Of a stretch of 44,956 nt of DNA, positions 1-7,464 are shown one piece after another. Below the pieces are notes generated by a model. That model was given only the letters and a program-made list of their open reading frames with translations. It did no database searches and was not told the DNA's origin. Numbering within the stretch: position 1 is the first letter of the stretch; each line of letters begins with the position of its first letter. Both the position numbers and the translations under genes were made by a program. Source of the stretch: an uncultured Lachnospiraceae bacterium (GTDB lineage: Bacteria; Bacillota; Clostridia; Lachnospirales; Lachnospiraceae); the NCBI GenBank assembly GCA_949471785.1, contig CASWRE010000028.1, positions 1-44,956 of the forward strand. Direction: 5' to 3'.

Positions 1-501
1 CTGATGTTCGAGGGGATGGTGGAGGAATGGTTTTCTGAGTTTACCCCGGCGTACGGCAGGTTTATAAAGGCGCTGCTGTGCGATGACAAAAAAGCCATGA
101 ATATTTACATGAATAAAGTGGCTTTGGAAACTTTTAGTTTCTTTGACGCCGGGAAAAAGCCGTCGGAAGAGGCGGAACCAGAACGTTTTTACCACGGTTT
201 TGTGCTGGGATTATTGGTGGAACTGCGGGGCCGCTACGCGGTGACGTCCAACCGGGAGAGCGGTTACGGCAGATATGACGTGATGCTGGAGCCGCTGAAG
301 GGGACGGACGACGCCATTATTCTGGAATTTAGGGTGCATGACCCGGAGGAGGAGGGCACGCTGGAGGATACGGTGAAGGCGGCGCTGGATCAGATCGAAG
401 AAAAGAGGTACGCGGCGACGCTGGAAGCGAAGGGGATTGCCATAGAGCGAATCCGGAAATATGGGTTTGCTTTTGAAGGAAAGAAAGTGCTGATCGGGTG
501 A
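1..501 (+). CDS. AAA-ATPase-like / PD-(D/E)XK nuclease family protein, C-terminal part (cut by window edge)
   Basis: The reading frame is open at base 1 and matches the last third of the complete gene at 1235-2914, so this is the 3' end of a second, upstream copy whose beginning lies outside the window. The visible part is the PDDEXK_9 (DUF1703) nuclease-like domain. In the full copy the motif is an Asp in RYDVML followed by LEFKV (E-x-K). Here it reads LEFRV because codon 331-333 is AGG instead of AAG, so the presumed catalytic Lys is Arg. The rest of the domain is intact and ends at almost the same residues (KKVLIG). Function in the cell is not established for this family. Whether the upstream ATPase half is intact cannot be seen. 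Confidence 0.8.
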   Translation: MMFEGMVEEWFSEFTPAYGRFIKALLCDDKKAMNIYMNKVALETFSFFDAGKKPSEEAEPERFYHGFVLGLLVELRGRYAVTSNRESGYGRYDVMLEPLKGTDDAIILEFRVHDPEEEGTLEDTVKAALDQIEEKRYAATLEAKGIAIERIRKYGFAFEGKKVLIG

Positions 502-534
502 GCTGAAAGCAAAAGGTGAGGGCAAAGACTGTTG

Positions 535-568
535 CAATTCAACAGAAATTTATCTGTCTGTTGAGTTG
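535..568 (+). terminator. hairpin after the first DUF1703 gene
   Basis: Arms CAATTCAACAG (535-545) and CTGTTGAGTTG (558-568) pair over 11 bp with one G-U, loop of 12. The T-run after it is weak, so it may be a weak terminator. Its right arm overlaps the -35 of the next promoter. Confidence 0.35.
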
Positions 569-594
569 ACTTTGCATTGCAAATTGCATATATT
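566..594 (+). promoter_or_regulatory. promoter with palindromic operator for the toxin-antitoxin pair
   Basis: TTGACT (566-571), a 17-bp spacer and TATATT (589-594) form a sigma-A promoter. The spacer holds the perfect dyad TGCAAATTGCA (578-588) abutting the -10. RelB-type ribbon-helix-helix antitoxins usually repress their own promoter at such dyads, so this is the likely autoregulatory operator (inference). Confidence 0.6.
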
Positions 595-628
595 ATAAGT
601 GCAATGAACTGTGAAAGGGGTTGATATT

Positions 629-904
629 ATGGCAAATACAACAAATTTCAGTGTCCGCATGGACAGCGATATCAAAAAGCAGTGCGAAAGCCTGTACAAT
701 GAGTTAGGCATGAACCTTACTACCGCTATCAATGTTTTCCTGCGCCAGTCTCTCCGTGTGGGTGGTTTTCCCTTTGACGTGAAGCTCGAGCAGCCCAACA
801 GGGAAACCATTGCGGCCATGCTGGAAGCAGAACGCATTACGCATGACCCAAATGTGAAGCGCTATTCCGATGTGGAGGAAGCCCTTCGGGAGTTGAAAAG
901 ATGA
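629..904 (+). CDS. RelB/DinJ-family antitoxin
   Basis: This 91-residue protein starts with a ribbon-helix-helix DNA-binding segment (NFSVRMDSDIKKQCESLY, then LGMNLTTAINVFLRQS) typical of RelB/DinJ antitoxins. The charged C-terminal half (about residues 55-91) would wrap the toxin. ATG 629 was chosen because AAAGGGG lies 8 bases upstream; a GTG at 611 is in frame but would overlap that site. Its stop overlaps the toxin start by 4 bp (ATGA, 901-904), the usual translational coupling of type II modules. It should neutralise the product of 901-1182 and repress the shared promoter. Confidence 0.85.
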   Translation: MANTTNFSVRMDSDIKKQCESLYNELGMNLTTAINVFLRQSLRVGGFPFDVKLEQPNRETIAAMLEAERITHDPNVKRYSDVEEALRELKR

Positions 905-1182
905 AGCGTGATATTGTCTGGACCACGAGATTCAAAAAGGATTATAAACTGGCAGTCAGGCGCAATCTGGACATTGGCCTGCTGGATGATATTATTCGTG
1001 CCTTATCACGGGGCGAAACACTGCCAGAGAAGAACAGGGATCACGAGCTGACCGGCGATTGGATGGGGCACCGGGAATGTCATATTCAGCCGGACTGGCT
1101 TCTCATTTATCGGATTGAGGATGATGTATTGGTGCTGACACTGTCCCGTACCGGAACACACAGTGATCTGTTCGGTAAATGA
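901..1182 (+). CDS. YafQ/RelE-family mRNA interferase toxin
   Basis: The 93-residue protein has the YafQ-branch RelE fold signature: FKKDYKLAVRR at the N-terminus, HELTGDWMGHRECHI in the middle, DWLLIYRIEDDVLVLTLSRTGTHSDLF at the end. In YafQ the His/Asp-rich positions and the terminal HSDLF region form the ribosome-dependent RNase site, and all are present. It is therefore probably an active toxin that cleaves mRNA in the ribosome. It is co-transcribed with and overlaps the antitoxin. The module sits between two near-identical DUF1703 genes. Confidence 0.88.
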   Translation: MKRDIVWTTRFKKDYKLAVRRNLDIGLLDDIIRALSRGETLPEKNRDHELTGDWMGHRECHIQPDWLLIYRIEDDVLVLTLSRTGTHSDLFGK

Positions 1183-1234
1183 TTTATTGTGTTTGGTCGC
1201 TGTACAGGCAGTTTGACAGAAGGATGGTGCAGAT

Positions 1235-2914
1235 ATGGCAAGAACCGTAGGAATCGGGATACAGAGTTTTGAGAAAATACGGGAGAACGACTGTTTTTAT
1301 GTGGATAAGACCGGGTTTATCCAAGAATGGTGGGAGAATAAAGATGATGTAACCCTGATCACCCGTCCCAGGCGTTTTGGGAAAACATTAAATATGAGTA
1401 TGACGGAGCAGTTTTTCTCTGTGGAGTACGCCGGCAGAGGCGATCTGTTCCAGGGGTTATCTGTTTGGGATGAAGAGAAGTACCGCGATTTACAGGGGAC
1501 ATATCCGGTCATCTCATTAAGCTTTGCCGGTGTGAAGGAGACATCCTATGTAAATGTCAGAAAAAAGATATGCCAGTATATCAAAAACCTGTACAACCGG
1601 TTTGATTTTTTGCTGGAAAGCGATTGCCTGAATGACGATGAGAAAGAGCGGTATGGGCTGGTATCGGCGGAAATGGAGGATTATATTGCCTCTGATTCCC
1701 TGAAATGCCTGTCGGATTATCTGAAGCGTTACTATGGGAAGCAGGTAATCATCCTTCTGGACGAGTACGACACGCCGCTGCAGGAAGCCTATGTGGGCGG
1801 ATACTGGGAGGAACTGATATCTTTTATCCGGAATCTGTTCAATGCCACCTTTAAGAGTAACCCGTATGTGGAGCGGGCTCTGCTGACGGGGATTACCAGG
1901 GTCAGCAAGGAATCTATTTTCTCGGATCTGAACAATATGGAAGTGGTGACGACGACTTCCCGAAAGTATGCGGATTCCTTTGGGTTCACACAGCAGGAGG
2001 TGTCGGATGTCCTGAAAGAGTATGGATTGTCGGGGAAAAAAGAGATGGTCAGGCAATGGTATGACGGATTCAACTTTGGCGATAAAAGAAATATGTACAA
2101 TCCCTGGTCGATCATTAATTATTTAGATAAGCGTGTGTTCCTGCCCTACTGGGCTAATACCAGCAGTAACAGTCTGGCAGGAAAGCTGATCCGGGAGGGA
2201 AACCCGGATATCAAGATGGTTATGGAAGATTTCCTGCAGGGAAAATCTTTTTGTACAGGGCTGGATGAACAGGTCGTTTTCAGTCAGCTGGCATATAAAG
2301 AAAGTGCGGTTTGGAGTCTGCTGTTGGCCGGCGGCTACCTGAAAATAAAAAATTATACTGTGGAAGGCGGAAAGACCAGATGTGAGCTTGTGCTGACCAA
2401 TGAGGAAGTCCGCCTGATGTTCGAGGGGATGGTGGAGGAATGGTTTTCTGAGTTTACCCCGGCGTACGACAGGTTTATAAAAGCGTTGCTGTGTGATGAC
2501 AAAAAGGCTATGAATATTTACATGAATAAAGTGGCTCTGGAAACGTTTAGTTTCTTTGATACCGGAAAAAAGCCGTCGGAAGAGGCGGAACCGGAACGCT
2601 TTTACCATGGCTTCGTGCTGGGGCTTATAGTAGAGCTGCAGGGCCGCTACGCGGTGACGTCCAACCGGGAGAGCGGTTTTGGCCGGTATGACGTGATGCT
2701 GGAGCCGCTGAAGGGGACGGACGACGCCTTTATTCTGGAATTTAAGGTGTATGACCCGGAGGAGGAGAGCACGCTGGAGGATACGGTGAAGGCGGCGCTG
2801 GATCAGATCGAAGAAAAGAGGTATGCGGCGGCGCTGGAAGCGAAGGGGATTGCTCCGGAGCGGATACGTGCGTATGGATTTGCCTTTGAGGGGAAGAAGG
2901 TTCTGATCGGGTGA
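1235..2914 (+). CDS. AAA-ATPase-like / PD-(D/E)XK nuclease family protein (DUF1703)
   Basis: Complete 559-residue protein of the AAA-ATPase-like (PF09820) plus PDDEXK_9 (PF08011) family. N-terminus: VGIQSFEKIRENDCFYVDKTGFI, then a Walker-A-like RPRRFGKTLNMSM (about residues 45-57). The Walker B region is VIILLDEYDTPL. LTGITRVSKESIFSDLNN is the usual sensor-like block. The C-terminal domain carries the nuclease motif D...LEFKV with the Lys intact. Proteins of this type are abundant, often multicopy, in gut Clostridia and Bacteroidetes; their role is unknown, with defence or mobile-element functions suggested. ATG 1235 follows GAAGGATGGTGC. Its last 501 bp duplicate 1-501. Confidence 0.88.
   Translation: MARTVGIGIQSFEKIRENDCFYVDKTGFIQEWWENKDDVTLITRPRRFGKTLNMSMTEQFFSVEYAGRGDLFQGLSVWDEEKYRDLQGTYPVISLSFAGVKETSYVNVRKKICQYIKNLYNRFDFLLESDCLNDDEKERYGLVSAEMEDYIASDSLKCLSDYLKRYYGKQVIILLDEYDTPLQEAYVGGYWEELISFIRNLFNATFKSNPYVERALLTGITRVSKESIFSDLNNMEVVTTTSRKYADSFGFTQQEVSDVLKEYGLSGKKEMVRQWYDGFNFGDKRNMYNPWSIINYLDKRVFLPYWANTSSNSLAGKLIREGNPDIKMVMEDFLQGKSFCTGLDEQVVFSQLAYKESAVWSLLLAGGYLKIKNYTVEGGKTRCELVLTNEEVRLMFEGMVEEWFSEFTPAYDRFIKALLCDDKKAMNIYMNKVALETFSFFDTGKKPSEEAEPERFYHGFVLGLIVELQGRYAVTSNRESGFGRYDVMLEPLKGTDDAFILEFKVYDPEEESTLEDTVKAALDQIEEKRYAAALEAKGIAPERIRAYGFAFEGKKVLIG
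2414..2914 (+). repeat. direct repeat of the DUF1703 3' region (second copy; first copy 1-501)
   Basis: Bases 2414-2914 align without gaps to 1-501. Most differences are silent or conservative, and the two C-terminal domains differ at only about a dozen residues. The copies are separated by the toxin-antitoxin module and the rest of the second gene. They are substrates for homologous recombination that would delete the module. Confidence 0.85.
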
Positions 2915-2925
2915 TTAGAAAATGT

Positions 2926-2963
2926 GCGGTGAGCTGTGATCTGTAAGGATCGCGGCTCACTGC
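2926..2963 (+). terminator. terminator-like hairpin after the DUF1703 gene
   Basis: Arms GCGGTGAGCTGTGATC (2926-2941) and GATCGCGGCTCACTGC (2948-2963) pair along 16 bp with a few G-U pairs and a 6-base loop. The run of seven T residues comes only about 20 bases later, so termination strength is uncertain. Confidence 0.5.
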
Positions 2964-3294
2964 TGTGCTATGTATGATAAGATTTTTTTAAATATTTATC
3001 GCATGGCCTTGGATATACAGGATCACGGCATTTTTTCTCATAAAGCATACTTTTTGAGCACCGATTTTTTCGGTTGAATTTCTCTCTCATCTTATTTGAT
3101 TATGTATGAAGAACCTAAATCGCCGGATATTGTGATTGACACGAGCGGACGGTCCCTGAAAGAATCGGCGGATATTTTGTATGAGGCATTAATGAAATGC
3201 GGGAGGATGAATGTGTGATAAAAAAGAGGTTTTGAGCGATCCTGTGCAGATTCATACGCAGAAATTTTAACGTGAAACCTTTTCGCAAAAATAC
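2964..3294. other. intergenic stretch, largely non-coding
   Basis: Apart from the short relic at 3102-3218 no gene is visible. The stretch is AT-rich with T-runs and a small hairpin ACCGA/TCGGT near 3060-3075. It looks like decayed sequence between a multicopy accessory gene and leuS. Confidence 0.4.
3102..3218 (+). pseudogene. relic resembling the C-terminus of adenylylsulfate kinase (CysC)
   Basis: A 38-codon open frame begins MYEEPKSPDIVIDTSG and continues RSLKESADILYEAL. This strongly resembles the end of APS kinases (typically ...YEEPENPDIVIDT...S.EE....I...L). No P-loop or other kinase sequence lies upstream; the frame hits a stop at 3075-3077, and there is no ribosome binding site. 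It is most simply the 3' stump of a deleted cysC. The call rests on resemblance by eye only. Confidence 0.5.
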
Positions 3295-3323
3295 TTGATT
3301 TTTCCTCTCGATGTGAGTAAAGT
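3295..3323 (+). promoter_or_regulatory. leuS promoter
   Basis: TTGATT (3295-3300), spacer of 17 bp, TAAAGT (3318-3323). The transcript would begin around 3330, inside the leader hairpin. Confidence 0.55.
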
Positions 3324-3377
3324 AAGAGTGTATGTCCCGCAGATATTTGTTCATCCGGTGCGGGGACATGCACTCTT
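3324..3377 (+). promoter_or_regulatory. long leader hairpin before leuS
   Basis: AAGAGTGTATGTCCCGCA (3324-3341) pairs with TGCGGGGACATGCACTCTT (3359-3377) over about 18 bp with one bulge and one G-U. ATTTT follows, so it could act as a weak terminator/attenuator or as a 5' stabilising structure. No T-box consensus (AGGGTGGNACCGCG) is present between it and the ATG, so this is not a standard leucine T-box. Confidence 0.5.
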
Positions 3378-3414
3378 ATTTTGTGAAAATACGCGCAGGC
3401 GAAAGGAGCTATAT

Positions 3415-5820
3415 ATGAGTCAGGTATACAATCCCAAAGTGATTGAGAGAAAATGGCAGAAGGTCTGGGAAGACGAGAAGGCCTTTGCCGCTGTAAACGA
3501 TTATACGAAACCGAAATTTTACGCGCTGGTAGAGTTCCCCTATCCGTCGGGCCAGGGCCTCCATGTGGGGCATCCCCGTCCGTATACGGCTCTGGATATT
3601 GTGTCCAGGAAGAGGCGGATGCAGGGCTACAATGTGCTGTTCCCCATGGGCTGGGACGCGTTCGGCCTGCCCACGGAGAATTATGCGATTAAAAATAAAA
3701 TTCATCCGAAGATCGTGACGAAAAACAATGTCCAGCGTTTCAAGGGACAGCTGCAGGCTCTGGGCTATTCCTTTGACTGGGACAGGGAGGTCAACACCAC
3801 CGATCCGGGCTACTATAAATGGACTCAGTGGATTTTCCTGAAACTGTTCAAAGCGGGGCTGGCTTACAAAAGCGAGATGCCCATCAACTGGTGTACTTCC
3901 TGTAAATGCGGCCTGGCCAATGAGGAAGTGGTGAACGGCGTCTGTGAGCGCTGCGGCAGCGAGGTCGTGCGCCGGGTGAAAAGCCAGTGGATGTTAAAGA
4001 TCACCAATTATGCCGACAAGCTGATCGACGATCTGGACGGGGTGGATTATATTGAGCGGGTCAAGGTGTCTCAGAAAAACTGGATCGGCCGTTCCAACGG
4101 TGCGGAGGTAGAGTTTTCCATTAAAGATAAGGAGGAAAAGCTGCGTATTTATACCACCAGGCCGGATACCCTCTTTGGCGTGACCTACATGGTGGTGTCT
4201 CCGGAGCATCCTTATCTGGAAAAGTATAAAGACGAGATCGCCAACTGGGATGAGATCGTGGCTTACCGTGATCAGGCGGCGAAAAAGTCGGATTTTGAGC
4301 GCACGGAATTGGCTAAGGATAAGACCGGCGTGCAGATTGAAGGGCTTTCGGCCGTCAACCCGGTGAACGGTGAGGAAATCCCCATCTGGGTATCGGATTA
4401 TGTGCTGATGTCCTACGGCACGGGCGCGATTATGGCCGTGCCGGGCCACGATACCCGGGACTGGGAATTTGCGAAGAAATTTAACCTGCCCATCATCGAG
4501 GTGATCGCGGGCGGCGATGTGGAAAAGGAAGCCTACACCGACGTGGCTACAGGGACCCTGGTCAACTCTGGATTCCTGACCGGGAAATCCGTGGAGGAGG
4601 CCAAGAAAGCCATCATTGACTGGCTGGTGGAAAAGGGACTGGGTACGGCCAAGACCAATTTCAAGCTCCGTGACTGGGTATTTTCCCGTCAGCGTTACTG
4701 GGGCGAGCCGATCCCGATTGTAAAATGTGAAAAGTGCGGGTTTGTGCCTGTGGATGAGAGCGAGCTGCCCCTGGAGCTGCCCGAGGTGGAGAATTACGAG
4801 CCCACCGACAACGGCGAATCCCCCCTGGCGAAGATGAGAAGCTGGGTGGAGACCACCTGCCCCTGCTGCGGAGGACCGGCGGAGCGCGAGACGGATACCA
4901 TGCCCCAGTGGGCCGGTTCTTCCTGGTATTTCCTGCGCTATATTGATCCCACGAATGATCAGGCCCTGGCCAGCCCCGAGGCTCTGAAATACTGGATGCC
5001 TGTGGACTGGTACAATGGCGGTATGGAACATACCACGCTCCATCTTCTGTATTCCCGTTTCTGGCACAAGTTCCTCTATGACCAGGGCGTGGCGCCCTGC
5101 CCGGAACCCTATCAGAAGCGGACTTCTCACGGCATGATCCTGGGCTCTAACGGCGAGAAAATGTCAAAATCCAGGGGCAATGTGGTCAATCCCGATGATA
5201 TCGTGAATGAGTTCGGTGCGGATACGCTGCGTACGTATGAAATGTTTATCGGAGCTTTCGACGCCGCAGCCGCCTGGTCCGACGACGGCGTGAAGGGCTG
5301 CCGCCGTTTCCTGGACCGTGTGTGGAAGCTGCAGGATCTGGTGACGGAAGAGACCGGTTACAGCAAAGCCCTGGAGACCCGGATGCACCAGACCATCAAG
5401 AAGGTGAGTAATGATTTTGAAAACCTGAAATACAATACGGGCATCGCCGCCATGATGGCGCTGATCAACGATTTCTCCAGGGCGGGTAAGGTGACTAGGG
5501 ATGAATACAAGACGTTCCTGACCCTGCTGAACCCGGTGGCTCCCCATATCACGGAGGAGCTGTGGGAGCTGGGCGGTTTTGACGGCAGACTGTACAATGC
5601 TTCCTGGCCGGAGTATGACGAGGCTAAGACCGTGGAGGACACGGTGGAAATCGGCGTCCAGATTAACGGCAAGCTCCGGGGGACGGTGCGCCTGGCCAGA
5701 GACGCTTCCAAAGAGGACGCCCTGGCCATGGGGAAAGAGGCGGTGGCCGACCGATTGACCGGAAATATCGTCAAGGAAATCTATGTTCCTGGCAAGATCA
5801 TCAATATTGTGTGTAAATAA
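3415..5820 (+). CDS. leuS: leucyl-tRNA synthetase
   Basis: An 801-residue class I synthetase that charges tRNA-Leu with leucine in the cytoplasm. Start ATG 3415 follows AAAGGAG; the longer upstream frame lies in the leader hairpin. The HIGH motif is HVGH at residues 50-53. A zinc-like CTSCKCG...CERCG segment follows. The CP1 editing domain shows [15 protein letters not shown] and the [16 protein letters not shown] block with the editing Asp. KMSKS is at 582-586 in [10 protein letters not shown]. The anticodon-binding and C-terminal domains end with the usual QINGKLRG segment. Length and motifs are those of a normal bacterial LeuRS. It is followed after 15 bp by an LRR protein gene, probably co-transcribed. 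Confidence 0.97.
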   Translation: MSQVYNPKVIERKWQKVWEDEKAFAAVNDYTKPKFYALVEFPYPSGQGLHVGHPRPYTALDIVSRKRRMQGYNVLFPMGWDAFGLPTENYAIKNKIHPKIVTKNNVQRFKGQLQALGYSFDWDREVNTTDPGYYKWTQWIFLKLFKAGLAYKSEMPINWCTSCKCGLANEEVVNGVCERCGSEVVRRVKSQWMLKITNYADKLIDDLDGVDYIERVKVSQKNWIGRSNGAEVEFSIKDKEEKLRIYTTRPDTLFGVTYMVVSPEHPYLEKYKDEIANWDEIVAYRDQAAKKSDFERTELAKDKTGVQIEGLSAVNPVNGEEIPIWVSDYVLMSYGTGAIMAVPGHDTRDWEFAKKFNLPIIEVIAGGDVEKEAYTDVATGTLVNSGFLTGKSVEEAKKAIIDWLVEKGLGTAKTNFKLRDWVFSRQRYWGEPIPIVKCEKCGFVPVDESELPLELPEVENYEPTDNGESPLAKMRSWVETTCPCCGGPAERETDTMPQWAGSSWYFLRYIDPTNDQALASPEALKYWMPVDWYNGGMEHTTLHLLYSRFWHKFLYDQGVAPCPEPYQKRTSHGMILGSNGEKMSKSRGNVVNPDDIVNEFGADTLRTYEMFIGAFDAAAAWSDDGVKGCRRFLDRVWKLQDLVTEETGYSKALETRMHQTIKKVSNDFENLKYNTGIAAMMALINDFSRAGKVTRDEYKTFLTLLNPVAPHITEELWELGGFDGRLYNASWPEYDEAKTVEDTVEIGVQINGKLRGTVRLARDASKEDALAMGKEAVADRLTGNIVKEIYVPGKIINIVCK

Positions 5821-5835
5821 ACAGGAGGCAAAAGG

Positions 5836-7326
5836 ATGAGGGGAAAATGTAAAGTATGTTTTTGCGCGGCGGTGTCTTTGCTCATGGCCTTATGGCTGTT
5901 GCCGGTATGCGTCAGGGCCGATACGGAGGGAACGTGCGGAAATCTCACATGGGAACTGGATGAAGCGGGTACCATGCGTATCAGCGGAAACGGTCCCCTG
6001 ATGGATGAAAGGGGTATGCTTGGCGGTCTGGTTTACAATCACTCGAACGTGAAAAAAGTGATCATCGGAGAAGGCGTGACGGCCATTGGAGATCATGCTT
6101 TTAAGGATTGCTATCATATGCAGACCGTCTCTCTGCCTTCCACGCTGCAGTCCATAGGGGAGGAGGCATTTCTGAAATGTGAGGAATTGTCCTCTGTTAC
6201 GCTGCCGGCCGGCCTGCGGGAAATAGGCGAGTCGGCATTCCGGGAATGCAGCAGCCTGCGGAGCATCGTGATTCCCGGCGGGACGGAAAAGATCGGCGAA
6301 GGCGCTTTTATGTACTGTACGTCTATGGACAGGGCTGAGCTGCAAAAAGGGCAGACGACGATGGTAGACTTTATGTTCGCGAAATGTTATTCACTGCGAG
6401 AGGTGTCTTTACCGGAGGGGCTTAAGACGATCGGCAAACGGGTGTTTGACACCTGCCATAAGCTGTCGGTGGTTTCCATTCCGAGCACGGTATCCGAGAT
6501 CGGCCAGTCGGCTTTCAGCGATACCGCTATAACCAGTATCGTCATTCCGGACGGTATGAACAAGATTCCGGAAGCGGCCTTTTCCCTGTGCCGCAAACTG
6601 AAAAGCGTTAAAATACCGGCCAGTGTAAAAACCATTGAATTCCATGCGTTTTTTGCCTGCGAATCATTAAAGCGTGTGGAGCTTCCGGAAACGTTGCGCG
6701 TTTTGGAAAATCAATCTTTCCAGTCATCCGGGCTGACCAGTATTGTGGTGCCGGGAAGTGTAAAGACGGTGGGAGCCTGGGCTTTTACCCAGTGTAGCAA
6801 ACTGAAAACGGTGATCATTGAAGAGGGCGTAAAGAAAGTCGGCAAGCAGGCGTTTCATCAGTGCAGGAGCCTGAAAGCGATTTTGATCCCCGGGAGCGTG
6901 AAGAAGATTGACTATCACGCGGTGGGCTTTAAAAGCCAGTATGTCCGGTACGGCATTACCAAAATTTACGGATATAAAAAGACGGCGGCACAGAAATGGG
7001 CAAAGAAAAACAGGATTCCTTTTGTGGCTTTGAAAAAGCTGGGCAAGCCGGGAAAGGGCAGCGTAAAGAATGTAAAGGGCGGAAAGATCGCGGTTAAATG
7101 GAAAAAATCGGCAAATGTGGAAGGATATGAGATTCAGTATGCGGATAATGCCGCGTTTACCGGAAAAAAGACAGTCAAAGCTCCCGGAGCGAAGACGACA
7201 AAAAAGACGATAAGCCTGAAGACAGGCAAGACATATTACGTCCGCGTCAGAGGATACAAGAAGGTATCCGGGCTCACTTATTATTCTGCCTGGAGCGGTA
7301 AAAAACAAGTGATGGTAAAAAAATAA
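5836..7326 (+). CDS. BspA-like leucine-rich-repeat surface protein with C-terminal Fn3-like domain
   Basis: The 496-residue protein has a signal peptide (MRGKCKVCFCAAVSLLMALWL, cleavage after about residue 30). About a dozen LRR_5 (BspA/Treponema type) repeats of 23 residues follow, roughly residues 60-380, recognised by recurring I..GAF..C..L..V.LP..L..I. A Lys-rich fibronectin-III-like domain with YEIQYA and YYVRVRGYK ends the protein (about 400-496). No LPXTG or membrane anchor is visible, so it is secreted or held non-covalently. Such proteins bind host or bacterial surface ligands. It has its own AGGAGG and sits 15 bp after leuS, an odd operon partner. Confidence 0.88.
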   Translation: MRGKCKVCFCAAVSLLMALWLLPVCVRADTEGTCGNLTWELDEAGTMRISGNGPLMDERGMLGGLVYNHSNVKKVIIGEGVTAIGDHAFKDCYHMQTVSLPSTLQSIGEEAFLKCEELSSVTLPAGLREIGESAFRECSSLRSIVIPGGTEKIGEGAFMYCTSMDRAELQKGQTTMVDFMFAKCYSLREVSLPEGLKTIGKRVFDTCHKLSVVSIPSTVSEIGQSAFSDTAITSIVIPDGMNKIPEAAFSLCRKLKSVKIPASVKTIEFHAFFACESLKRVELPETLRVLENQSFQSSGLTSIVVPGSVKTVGAWAFTQCSKLKTVIIEEGVKKVGKQAFHQCRSLKAILIPGSVKKIDYHAVGFKSQYVRYGITKIYGYKKTAAQKWAKKNRIPFVALKKLGKPGKGSVKNVKGGKIAVKWKKSANVEGYEIQYADNAAFTGKKTVKAPGAKTTKKTISLKTGKTYYVRVRGYKKVSGLTYYSAWSGKKQVMVKK

Positions 7327-7331
7327 TAAAA

Positions 7332-7362
7332 ACAGGCCTGTGCAGAATCTGCGCAGGCCTGT
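7332..7362 (-). terminator. GC-rich hairpin, minus-strand-type terminator
   Basis: ACAGGCCTGTGCAGA (7332-7346) pairs with TCTGCGCAGGCCTGT (7348-7362). On the plus strand no T-run follows, while on the minus strand it is followed by TTTTTATT. It is the only terminator-like structure after the LRR gene, so it may serve both directions imperfectly. Confidence 0.5.
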
Positions 7363-7406
7363 AAGCGATCATGTAACTATTCGATACAGGCAAAAGCGTT
7401 TGCATC

Positions 7407-7433
7407 GTAACTGTGAAGGCACTGAACAGTTAC
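7407..7433 (+). repeat. dispersed hairpin repeat, copy 1
   Basis: Stem GTAACTGT (7407-7414) and ACAGTTAC (7426-7433) is perfect over 8 bp around the 11-base loop GAAGGCACTGA. TGCA and TGTA outside the stem can extend it. Two further copies lie at 26867-26909 and 35986-36012. This copy ends 31 bp before the hydantoinase-family start codon. Confidence 0.65.
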
Positions 7434-7464
7434 TGTGTAATAAAATGAATTCAGGAGAACGATC

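Noticed and set aside
3378..3414. T-box riboswitch in front of leuS
   Set aside because: The conserved T-box antiterminator sequence is absent and the space between promoter and ATG is too short.
3994..5130. Long minus-strand ORF inside leuS, and similar long antisense frames inside dxr, rseP, hppA and the amylase gene
   Set aside because: Each is antisense to a well-supported gene, with no ribosome binding site or family pattern; shadows of codon bias.
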